Source of the DNA: Actinomycetota bacterium
GTDB lineage: Bacteria; Actinomycetota; Actinomycetes; Mycobacteriales; Mycobacteriaceae
Assembly (NCBI GenBank): GCA_005789055.1
Contig: SYAA01000085.1
Span: 1-9,140 of the forward strand
Length of the DNA stretch: 9,140 nt
Direction: 5' to 3'
Position numbers and translations under genes: made by a program. The notes beneath the pieces were generated by a model. That model worked only from the letters and a program-made list of their open reading frames with translations. It ran no database searches and had not been told where the DNA came from. Below are positions 1-5,671 of the stretch, piece by piece; position 1 is the first letter of the stretch, and each line of letters opens with the position of its first letter.

Positions 1-369
1 CGTCTCCGAGTCGGCTAACACGGTGTAGACCTCCCACTTCTCGCCGGCGGGTCCGGTCACCCACACCTTGTCCTGAGTGGCGAAGCAGCAGGTTGTGCCG
101 ATCTCCTCGTCGGTGAACAGGCCCTCGCCGGTCAGTCGGGCGATCTCAGAGTGCACCTTGTCGCTGGACTCCACCTCGACGCCGAGGTGGTTGATGGTGC
201 CGCCCTGGCCCGGGTTCTCCAGCAGCACCAACTTCAATGGCGGTTCGGCGATCGCAAAATTGGCGTATCCGGGTTTTACCTTGGCCGGTGCGGTGTTGAA
301 CAGCTTGGAGTAGAACGTGATCGCCTCGTCGAGGTTGTTGACGTTGAGGGCGAGTTGGGCTCGGGACAT
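1..369 (-). CDS. cadI: CadI/ArsI-type glyoxalase-fold protein (3' end beyond window)
   Basis: The first 123 codons are visible, read leftwards from ATG at 369; the 3' end lies outside the window. The translation opens MSRAQLALNV and contains FYSKLFNTAPAKVKPGYANF and AEPPLKLVLLENPG, very close to mycobacterial cadmium-induced protein CadI and to ArsI, the glyoxalase-fold (VOC) dioxygenase that cleaves the C-As bond of trivalent organoarsenicals. Gln5, His61 and Glu113 fall at the spacing expected for the family's metal triad. Cys94-Cys95 (motif TTCCFA) match the vicinal cysteine pair that holds the arsenical. AGGAGGA at 377-383, seven bases before the ATG, fixes the start. In related genomes this gene sits in ars/cad clusters with ArsR-type regulators and arsenite efflux genes; any such partners would lie left of position 1. 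The assignment is firm; lyase activity rather than metal binding alone is inferred from the conserved residues. Confidence 0.93.
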   Translation of the reverse strand, partial: MSRAQLALNVNNLDEAITFYSKLFNTAPAKVKPGYANFAIAEPPLKLVLLENPGQGGTINHLGVEVESSDKVHSEIARLTGEGLFTDEEIGTTCCFATQDKVWVTGPAGEKWEVYTVLADSET

Positions 370-376
370 GGATCCA

Positions 377-383
377 TCCTCCT
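377..383 (-). promoter_or_regulatory. Shine-Dalgarno of cadI
   Basis: AGGAGGA on the minus strand, seven bases upstream of the ATG at 369. This is a near-perfect match to the anti-Shine-Dalgarno sequence and settles the start of the partial gene. A TAGCGT hexamer at 402-407 fits TANNNT and could be the -10, but no convincing -35 is seen. Confidence 0.7.
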
Positions 384-432
384 ACTGGTGCGACACCTAC
401 CACGCTACGTCGATGGTCGCCCTGGCGTGGAA

Positions 433-570
433 TCAGCCGGTGCCGGTGGTCGGGGCGGCCACCTCGCCGGCCTCACCGAAGCCGAAGAGTACGACGTCTG
501 GACTGATCGTCGTTTCGTCCGAGTCGGACGGCCGCTGCGATAGTCCGCTGATCGTCGGATCAGGCAGCGA
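433..570 (-). other. Orphan 45-codon open stretch with coding-like composition, no normal start
   Basis: Between cadI and the small membrane gene, one minus-strand frame runs open from just after an in-frame TAG (571-573) to a TGA at 433-435. It reads SLPDPTISGL at one end and GEAGEVAAPTTGTG at the other, with PDVVLFGFGEAGE in the middle. About 80% of its codons end in G or C, as in the real genes here. It has no ATG, no TTG, and only one GTG, eight codons before the stop. A CTG at its second codon is preceded at seven bases by a weak GAGG. It may be the remnant 3' end of a decayed gene, a small protein with a CTG start, or chance. I do not recognise the protein. Confidence 0.25.
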
Positions 571-655
571 CTAGCCTCAGGAGGTCCGCAAGGTCGCACG
601 CGAGCACGCCCCCTGGGATAACTTGGCGCAGGGCGCATCGAAGATGGAGGCACAC

Positions 656-901
656 ATGAGTGCAGGGTCAGCGGGCGGATATCGCACCAGTCTGTGGTTC
701 CGGTGGCTGGCGTTCTTCGCCGCTTACATCATCATCAACATCGTCATCCGCCTAGTGTCCGGGCAGTCGATCACGAGCGGGTACCTCACCGGACAGCTTG
801 TCAACGCGGCAATCGGCGCCTCGCTATGGGTGGCTTTCATGCACTTCTTCACTCGCCGGCGAAAGTCCGCGCAGCCCGAGAGCGATGGCCAGCAGCGTTA
901 G
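656..901 (+). CDS. Small two-helix membrane protein of unknown function
   Basis: This encodes 81 residues. ATG at 656 is chosen because GGAGG lies at 646-650, five bases upstream; an in-frame ATG at 623 would add eleven residues with no comparable ribosome site. Two hydrophobic segments are clear: about residues 13-35 (LWFRWLAFFAAYIIINIVIR) and about 47-66 (QLVNAAIGASLWVAFMHFF). A basic RRRK cluster follows the second helix, then a polar tail. By the positive-inside rule the C-terminus should be cytoplasmic; with two helices the N-terminus would also be inside, leaving a short loop (SGQSITSGYLTG) outside. It resembles short hypothetical membrane proteins common in mycobacteria, but I recognise no named family. 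It is convergent with the hydrolase gene, with only 13 bp between the two stop codons. Confidence 0.8.
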   Translation: MSAGSAGGYRTSLWFRWLAFFAAYIIINIVIRLVSGQSITSGYLTGQLVNAAIGASLWVAFMHFFTRRRKSAQPESDGQQR

Positions 902-914
902 ACGCCAGTGGTGA

Positions 915-1784
915 TCAGTCGATGAAACGAAGGCTGGCGTCGATCGCGGGGCGGTGCCGCAAGATCCGGTAGTGGGCTAGGCGTCCGAGTCCGCGCGTCG
1001 TGATCAACGTCGCCCCCGGCCAGACTTCGGCGATCCGTTCGCTCGTCTCGTGGGGGCTGTCGGGGTCGTCGGGGTCATGAATCAGTAGCAGGGGCAGCGG
1101 ATCCTTGAGATCGCCGGCGACCTGGCCGATGTCGGTGGTGACCAGCGCAGTGCCGAGTCGGCGGTCCAGACGGTCTTGCAGACCGGCGCGGATCCGCGGT
1201 CCGAACCCATGACGATCGGCGAACAGATCCAGGTACGGGGCGAAGTCGCCCATCGGCGCCAAAAACACCATGCGGTCAATCGAGGCTCCTCGCACAGCAG
1301 CCAGCGCCGCCGCCTTCGCGCCCCGTGAATGGGCCACGACCGCTCGCGCCGGCCCGTGCTCCTGCACGACAGCCCTGAGGGCCTCGGCGCACTCGACCAC
1401 CGTGGTCCGACCGGCCGCCAGTGCACCGGAGTCGGACTCGTTGTGGCCTGGAAGGTCGAACGCGATGACCCGATAGCCCTTGGCAACAAGCGGTTTGACG
1501 AAGACGGCCAGGTGCGCCCGGCATCCGCCCCAGCCATGCACCAGGTAGACCGGCGGCCCGTCACCCCACGCCTCACCCGCGATCCGATGCCCATCCCAGA
1601 ATGCTTCGACCGGCTCGCCCGCGGCGACACCGGGCGGCATTCGCAGACTCATGTCGACGGCCGGCGGCGTACACCACAGCTCGACGGCCCACCGTGACCC
1701 GATGGCCGGCGCGAGGCGCTCCAACAATCCGAACGCCCGCCGAACGCGCGGGGAAACCAGAGGCACGATGCCGGAATCGGTCAC
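915..1784 (-). CDS. Alpha/beta-fold hydrolase
   Basis: This is a 289-residue serine hydrolase of the alpha/beta fold, of ordinary size. The oxyanion-hole motif HGWGG is at 83-87, preceded by the strand VYLVHG. FDLPGHNESD at 109-118 is the usual conserved loop. The nucleophile elbow is AHSRG (Ser153), with Ala in place of the first Gly of G-x-S-x-G. The acid is probably Asp237 or Asp240 in LIHDPDDPDSP, and the base His271 in RGLGRLAHYRIL, the typical C-terminal His context. No signal peptide is seen, so it should be cytosolic. The substrate cannot be read from the sequence; an esterase, lipase or C-C hydrolase role is possible. The start is GTG at 1784 with only a weak purine stretch upstream; the start context is therefore uncertain, and GTG at codon 7 is an alternative. 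It is divergent from the OYE-family gene. Confidence 0.88.
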   Translation of the reverse strand: MTDSGIVPLVSPRVRRAFGLLERLAPAIGSRWAVELWCTPPAVDMSLRMPPGVAAGEPVEAFWDGHRIAGEAWGDGPPVYLVHGWGGCRAHLAVFVKPLVAKGYRVIAFDLPGHNESDSGALAAGRTTVVECAEALRAVVQEHGPARAVVAHSRGAKAAALAAVRGASIDRMVFLAPMGDFAPYLDLFADRHGFGPRIRAGLQDRLDRRLGTALVTTDIGQVAGDLKDPLPLLLIHDPDDPDSPHETSERIAEVWPGATLITTRGLGRLAHYRILRHRPAIDASLRFID

Positions 1785-1812
1785 TGCGAGTCACGCGTCC
1801 TGTGACGAGCAG
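1784..1812. promoter_or_regulatory. Imperfect dyad between divergent hydrolase and OYE genes (possible operator)
   Basis: The pattern is CTGC-N2-GTCAC-N7-GTGAC-N2-GCAG: nine of eleven positions in each arm pair, around a 7-bp spacer. It lies in the 79-bp divergent gap and touches the GTG start of the hydrolase. Its size and symmetry suit a dimeric regulator such as a TetR or MarR member acting on both genes. No regulator gene is in the window, so this is inference from symmetry and position only. Confidence 0.4.
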
Positions 1813-1863
1813 CACCTGACATGGCGGGAGGATACTACGATCCTGACTCGACAAGGAGCACCC

Positions 1864-2955
1864 ATGTCAACACCGTTCGACGCTGTCACCTTCATCCACG
1901 GGCCAGCCATGAAGAACCGATTCATGGTGTCCCCGCTGACCAATCTGCAGAGCAACCCCGACGGGACGCTCTCCGATGACGAGGAGCGGTGGTTGACGAT
2001 GCGTGCCGAAGGGGGGTTCGGTTTGACCATGACGTGTGCGAGCCACGTCGACCCTCGTGGTCAGGGTTTCCCGGGCCAGTTGGGTTGCTTCAGCGACGAC
2101 CACCTCCCGGGCCTCATCCGGTTGGCGGCGGGGATTCGCGCGCAGGGAAGTGTGGCGATCGTCCAGTTGCATCACGCGGGACGTCGGGCACCGGCCGAGC
2201 TGATCGGCATGGCTCCCGTCGCTCCGGCTGACGACGCGAAAGCCGGGGCGCGTCGATTAACGACGGCCGAGGTGCATGAGGTCATCGAGTCGTTCATCGC
2301 GGCCGCGGTGAGGTGCGACGCGGCGGGATTCGACGGCGTCGAACTGCACAGCGCGCACGACTACCTGCTGTGTGAGTTTCTCAGCGCCGAGTTCAATGAT
2401 CGAACGGATGACTACGGCGGGAGTCGCGCGGCGCGATTCCGCATCGTCGAGGAGATCATCTCGGGTATCCGCCGGCGATGTCGTCCGGACTTCCACGTGG
2501 GGGTGCGGCTCTCGCCCGAGCGATTCGGCCTCGCCACGGCCGACGTGATGGATGCGTTCGAACGATTGGTGGCGACCGGCATGGTCGATCTGATCGACCT
2601 CTCGCTCTGGGATGTGTTCAAGGCCGCAGCGGGGGAGGAGTTCGCGTCCCGGCCGCTACTCGAGTTGTTCACCGGCCTGGACCGCGGATCAGTTCGCCTG
2701 GCTGCCGCCGGCCACCTCTACTCGGGTCCTGATGTGCAGCGCGCACTGGATCGGGGTGCCGACATCGTGGCGATCGGGCGTGCGGCGATTACCAACCACG
2801 ATTTCCCGCTGTTGATACAGGCGGATCCCACCGCGGCGATGCGTGAGCTTCCCGTCGCCCGGGAGACCCTTGCCGCGGAAGGACTCGGGCCGGCGTTCCT
2901 CGACTACATGTCGACCTGGCGAGGCTTCGTCGGCGCGTCTGACGTGCCCACCTGA
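1864..2955 (+). CDS. NADH:flavin oxidoreductase, Old Yellow Enzyme family
   Basis: This 363-residue single-domain TIM-barrel flavoprotein uses FMN and NAD(P)H, typically to reduce the activated C=C bond of enones and related compounds. MKNRFMVSPLTN near residues 16-27 is the family's N-terminal FMN-binding stretch, with Thr26 as in classical (non-YqjM) members. QLHHAGR at 101-107 contributes the conserved Gln. ELHSAHDYLL at 160-169 carries the substrate-binding His162 and His165, followed by FLSAEFNDRTDDYGGS. AAGHLYSGPD (281-290) and GADIVAIGRAA (298-308) form the phosphate-binding end of the barrel. There is no C-terminal FeS/FAD extension of the dienoyl-CoA reductase type, and no signal peptide. 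ATG at 1864 is preceded by AAGGAG at 1853-1858; the frame stays open to 1651, but that part is antisense to the hydrolase and lacks a ribosome site. The physiological substrate is unknown; an xenobiotic or steroid-like enone is plausible. Confidence 0.93.
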   Translation: MSTPFDAVTFIHGPAMKNRFMVSPLTNLQSNPDGTLSDDEERWLTMRAEGGFGLTMTCASHVDPRGQGFPGQLGCFSDDHLPGLIRLAAGIRAQGSVAIVQLHHAGRRAPAELIGMAPVAPADDAKAGARRLTTAEVHEVIESFIAAAVRCDAAGFDGVELHSAHDYLLCEFLSAEFNDRTDDYGGSRAARFRIVEEIISGIRRRCRPDFHVGVRLSPERFGLATADVMDAFERLVATGMVDLIDLSLWDVFKAAAGEEFASRPLLELFTGLDRGSVRLAAAGHLYSGPDVQRALDRGADIVAIGRAAITNHDFPLLIQADPTAAMRELPVARETLAAEGLGPAFLDYMSTWRGFVGASDVPT

Positions 2956-3016
2956 CGTGCGTAGTTGAGGTGGGGGCCAGCAGCCCGGCGATGTGACGCA
3001 CACACGATGTAACGGT

Positions 3017-4267
3017 TCAGCTGTAAAGCAGGTACCCGGCCCGGCTTGCGCGGAACTGGGCGGCCGCTCGGTCCCAATCGGCCAGCAGCGGCGCGAGTCG
3101 ATCGGCGTTGATCGCCAGGCGCACCCGATCTGATCCGGTGAGCGCGTCGATCGACGGCCCCCAGGCGAAGTCTCCCGGATGTTGTTTGCGGATCGTGTCG
3201 ATGAGCAGCAGCGCCGTGCGGACCGGCCGGTATGCCTGCCGATCGGTGATAGTTAGCCGGACGGCCGGGATGCTTTGTCCGGGAAATTTGGCGGCGGTGT
3301 CGGCGACCGGGACGGTGACGGCCTGGAAGGCGATGCCCGGCAGGCCCATTGCGTTCATCGTCGTGACCACCGCCGCTGCATCCAGCCACGGCGCCCCGAT
3401 CTGCTCGAAGGGTCGGTCGGTGCCGCGGCCCTCCGAGAGATTCGTGCCCTCGAAGTAGACCGTGCCGGGGTAGTTCGTCACGGCCGCCAGCGATCGGAGG
3501 TTAGGTGACGGGTTCACCCAGGGCAGGCCCGTTTGGTCGAACCACTGCCCGCGGCGCCATCCCTGCGCCGGAACGACGGTCAGGTCCGCGCCGATACCCT
3601 GCTGCAGGTTGAACAGGGTGGCCAGCTCGCCGACCGTCATGCCGTGCCGCGCGGGGATGGGGTACATGCCGATGAACGAGGCGAAGGCCGGGTCCAGCAG
3701 GGCTCCTTCCACGATGTCGCCGCTGATCGGATTCGGCCGGTCGAGAACGACAAACGGGATGCCCTTCCGCGCCGCGGCCTGCATCGACAGCGCCATGGTC
3801 GACACGTAGGTCCAGGTGCGCCCGCCGACCTCCTGAAGGTCATAAACCAGGACGTCCACATCCTTCAGCATCTCGGGAGTCGGGCTGTGCCCTTGCGCCC
3901 CGTAGAGCGAGTAGACCGGCACGCCAGTCTTCGCGTCGACACCATCACCGACCGTGACACCCGCCTCGGCGGTGCCGCGGATACCGTGTTCCGGGGCCAG
4001 CAGGGCCACCAGTGTCAGGTCGTCGTTCTGGGCGATCAGGTCGATGTCCGACGTGCCTGACCGGTCGATGCCGGTGTTGTTGGTGATCAGGCCGACCCGT
4101 TTGCCGCGCAAGGCGGCCGGCACGTCATCGAGGAAGATCTCAATGCCCGGACGCACGCCTGCCGCGGCCGGAGACGCCGACACCGGTGTCGGCGCGCCGC
4201 ACAACAGCATGACGAACGCCAGGAAAGCGCTCAGCGTCAGCCGGTGGGTGGACCGTGCGATGGGCAT
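3017..4267 (-). CDS. Secreted NamZ-like protein (DUF1343), putative exo-beta-N-acetylmuramidase
   Basis: This encodes 416 residues. An N-terminal signal peptide (basic MPIARSTHR, hydrophobic core to about residue 23, cleavage near VSA-S at 29-32) sends it out of the cytoplasm. LLCG is not a proper lipobox, so it is probably soluble. The mature part carries the hallmarks of the DUF1343/NamZ family: GLITNNTG (59-66), LLAPEHGIRG (89-98), VLVYDLQEVGGRTWTY (139-154), VLDRPNPISG (174-183) and EGTNLSEGRGTDRPFE (273-288). Characterised members remove terminal MurNAc from peptidoglycan fragments; the conserved acidic residues of PEHG and EGTN are present. Mycobacterial muramic acid is largely N-glycolylated, so the true substrate may differ from that of Bacillus NamZ. 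ATG at 4267 fits both the signal peptide and a leaderless start; the frame continues upstream to 4426, but that part is not protein-like. It is convergent with the OYE gene. Confidence 0.9.
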   Translation of the reverse strand: MPIARSTHRLTLSAFLAFVMLLCGAPTPVSASPAAAGVRPGIEIFLDDVPAALRGKRVGLITNNTGIDRSGTSDIDLIAQNDDLTLVALLAPEHGIRGTAEAGVTVGDGVDAKTGVPVYSLYGAQGHSPTPEMLKDVDVLVYDLQEVGGRTWTYVSTMALSMQAAARKGIPFVVLDRPNPISGDIVEGALLDPAFASFIGMYPIPARHGMTVGELATLFNLQQGIGADLTVVPAQGWRRGQWFDQTGLPWVNPSPNLRSLAAVTNYPGTVYFEGTNLSEGRGTDRPFEQIGAPWLDAAAVVTTMNAMGLPGIAFQAVTVPVADTAAKFPGQSIPAVRLTITDRQAYRPVRTALLLIDTIRKQHPGDFAWGPSIDALTGSDRVRLAINADRLAPLLADWDRAAAQFRASRAGYLLYS

Positions 4268-4273
4268 CGGCGA

Positions 4274-4279
4274 ACTATA
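4274..4279 (-). promoter_or_regulatory. -10 element (TATAGT) of the namZ-like gene, leaderless
   Basis: TATAGT on the minus strand matches the TANNNT consensus. Exactly six bases separate it from the ATG at 4267, so transcription would begin at or within a base of the start codon. No Shine-Dalgarno is present, which agrees with a leaderless mRNA. No clear TTGACA-like -35 is seen at 16-18 bp, which is common in mycobacterial promoters. Confidence 0.55.
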
Positions 4280-4413
4280 TCGGATAGAAGCAATTAGCCC
4301 CGGAGTGTCGGCCGAGGACCATTTCCGCTGGTAGCGGGGGACAGGAACTGAAACTCCGACCTCTGGGCTATGGGTTGAAGTCCGTTGTGGCAAAACAGTT
4401 TTCAGGACTGCAT

Positions 4414-4445
4414 TAGTGCAAGCCATCGGTGGTTCAGCTGCACTA
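4414..4445 (-). terminator. Inverted repeat downstream of the DUF4174 gene, weak terminator candidate
   Basis: TAGTGCA and TGCACTA are perfect 7-bp arms separated by 18 bases, beginning about 22 bases after the DUF4174 stop codon. In the minus direction it is followed some 35 bases on by a short TTTT. The loop is long and the T-run short and distant, so it may be an operator-like dyad or chance. The same gap (4268-4466) also holds the palindrome AAAAC-A-GTTTT at 4392-4402. I see no gene in this gap. Confidence 0.28.
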
Positions 4446-4466
4446 CCGGGGCCCGGCTAATCCGCG

Positions 4467-4940
4467 TCAACACCGGCTCGGATTGGCACTCGTCTCGCGG
4501 GCCCGCATCGGCATGCCGTCGATCACGGCATAGATCGCCTGAAGATCCGGGATGCCGGCGACGCGTAGCTTCTCGCCGCCATCTTTGCCGATCAGCACCA
4601 CGCTGAAGCTGTCTGCGTCAATCCCAAACTCCGACACCAACCGTTGTGCCTGGGTGGGGTCGACAACGTGACCATCGAGGGTGCTGGTGCCTTCGGTGAC
4701 GATGCGGCCAAGAACCATGTCGCGATCCATGAAGTCACACCGACTGGCCTCTATTCGGCGCATCGTTTCAACGAGCCGTGGATCACTATCGGTGGGCGCG
4801 AACAGCAGCAGCGGACGGCGCTCCCAACGATAGTCACTAAGTTCGGCGGCCATGGCCTGAGCCGGCCCGAGCGCAGCAGCACCGGTCACGAGAAACATCA
4901 CTGTGAGGGTGCTTCGGATGAATTGTCGGAGAAGGATCAT
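4467..4940 (-). CDS. Exported DUF4174 domain protein
   Basis: This encodes 157 residues from ATG at 4940. A start at 4985 is possible but would overlap msrB by 29 bp and put a polar stretch ahead of the signal sequence. Residues 1-32 form a Sec signal peptide: basic MILLRQFIRS, a hydrophobic core, and an AxA cleavage site near AQA or AMA. The mature part opens LSDYRWERRPLLLFAP and includes LVSEFGIDADSFSVVLIGKD and LRVAGIPDLQAIYAVIDGMP, which match DUF4174, a small domain of unknown function with a thioredoxin-like look. It lacks a CxxC pair; its only mature-part cysteines are Cys68 and the C-terminal Cys157. The gene starts 16 bp after the msrB stop on the same strand, so the two are almost surely cotranscribed. 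A role with MsrB in extracytoplasmic oxidative damage is suggested by context only. Confidence 0.85.
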   Translation of the reverse strand: MILLRQFIRSTLTVMFLVTGAAALGPAQAMAAELSDYRWERRPLLLFAPTDSDPRLVETMRRIEASRCDFMDRDMVLGRIVTEGTSTLDGHVVDPTQAQRLVSEFGIDADSFSVVLIGKDGGEKLRVAGIPDLQAIYAVIDGMPMRARETSANPSRC

Positions 4941-4956
4941 GCGGGCCCCGGACTGT

Positions 4957-5493
4957 CTAGGCCGGACGGAAAATGAGAGCGACACCGTTCATGCAGTAGC
5001 GCAGGCCGGTCGGGTTGGGGCCATCGTCGAAGACGTGGCCTAGGTGACTGCCGCACTGGCGGCACAGGACCTCGGTGCGCGACATGCCCAGCGAACCGTC
5101 GTCGCGCTCGACGACGGCGTTGTCGAGGGCTTGGTAGAAGCTGGGCCAGCCAGTGCCACTGTTGAATTTGATTGTCGATGAGAAAAGGTCCAGCGCACAA
5201 CCCGCACAGCCGAAAACACCGGCACGATGCTCGTCGTTGAGTGGGCTGCTGAAGGGTGTCTCGGTGCCCGCGGCACGCAGGACGTCGTATTGGGCCGGGG
5301 TCAGTCGTTGTCGCCACTGCGCATCGGTATAGGTGACCGCAAAGGTCTCGGTCGAGGCGTTCGGCGGCGGGTTGGCTCCAGCGAGGTTCCTCAGTGAGCT
5401 GCACCCGGCGGTCACACCGAACAGGGCTGTGCCGAGCAGCATGTGTCGTCGGGTCAATGCCGACTGCGGCTGCTGCGGTCTCCGGGCGGACAT
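4957..5493 (-). CDS. msrB: Exported peptide-methionine (R)-S-oxide reductase MsrB
   Basis: This 178-residue enzyme reduces methionine-R-sulfoxide in proteins. The catalytic domain covers about residues 52-178. Two zinc CxxC pairs are present, Cys96-Cys99 (FGCAGCALDLF) and Cys144-Cys147 (VLCRQCGSHLGHVF). FNSGTGWPSFY at 110-120 is the substrate region, and RYCMNG carries the catalytic Cys167. The position before GWPSF that is a resolving Cys in some MsrBs is Thr114, so regeneration may use another thiol or act directly with thioredoxin. The N-terminus is unlike a cytosolic MsrB: LTRRHMLLG holds a twin arginine at 15-16, then a hydrophobic stretch to TAGC, with Cys31 as a possible lipidation site (the lipobox is imperfect, Thr at -3). 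Export by Tat, perhaps as a lipoprotein, is likely. It leads a two-gene unit with the DUF4174 gene. Its ATG seems to be a leaderless start. Confidence 0.94.
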   Translation of the reverse strand: MSARRPQQPQSALTRRHMLLGTALFGVTAGCSSLRNLAGANPPPNASTETFAVTYTDAQWRQRLTPAQYDVLRAAGTETPFSSPLNDEHRAGVFGCAGCALDLFSSTIKFNSGTGWPSFYQALDNAVVERDDGSLGMSRTEVLCRQCGSHLGHVFDDGPNPTGLRYCMNGVALIFRPA

Positions 5494-5499
5494 GGTTCA

Positions 5500-5505
5500 A
5501 CCGTA
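5500..5505 (-). promoter_or_regulatory. -10 element (TACGGT) of msrB, probably leaderless
   Basis: TACGGT on the minus strand fits TANNNT and lies exactly six bases before the ATG at 5493, the same geometry as the namZ-like gene. No Shine-Dalgarno precedes the ATG. A TTGGTC at 5521-5526 could act as the -35, at a short 15-bp spacing. It would drive msrB and the DUF4174 gene together. Confidence 0.45.
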
Positions 5506-5660
5506 CTGTCTGGCCCGGATGACCAAAGGCAACAACCGGCCTTACCAATCCAGTGACGACTGCGCCCGCATGCTCTGGTGCGCCACCATTAGAGGCCTTT
5601 AGTCCACTGCATTTCGGCGTGCGTAAGCGGACACTGAGGCTCACTGGCATATCCAGCACC

Positions 5661-5669
5661 TTGGAGGGG
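5661..5669 (+). promoter_or_regulatory. Shine-Dalgarno of the GH8 gene
   Basis: TTGGAGGGG lies just upstream of the ATG at 5672 and decides that start. The rest of the 178-bp divergent gap to msrB shows no clear -10 for the plus strand. Confidence 0.65.
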
Positions 5670-5671
5670 TC

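Noticed and set aside
387..397. GGTG-CGA-CACC palindrome just upstream of the cadI ribosome site
   Set aside because: Four-base arms are too short to claim an ArsR-type operator.
1651..1863. N-terminal extension of the OYE-family protein by 71 codons
   Set aside because: It runs antisense through the hydrolase gene, has no ribosome site and does not resemble the family; AAGGAG at 1853-1858 supports ATG 1864.
2957..3001. GTGCGT...ACGCAC inverted repeat between the convergent OYE and NamZ-like genes
   Set aside because: Only 6 bp per arm with a 33-base loop and no T-run; not a convincing terminator.
3533..4060. 175-codon plus-strand frame opposite the NamZ-like gene
   Set aside because: It lies wholly antisense to a gene with clear family motifs; in GC-rich DNA such frames are expected, and this one has no recognisable protein features.
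4268..4426. N-terminal extension of the NamZ-like protein by 53 codons
   Set aside because: It would bury the signal peptide and is not protein-like; ATG 4267 has a -10 at the right distance.
4937..5659. 240-codon minus-strand frame over msrB
   Set aside because: It overlaps msrB in another frame and is rich in Arg/Pro/His, as expected of a shadow; msrB has unmistakable motifs.
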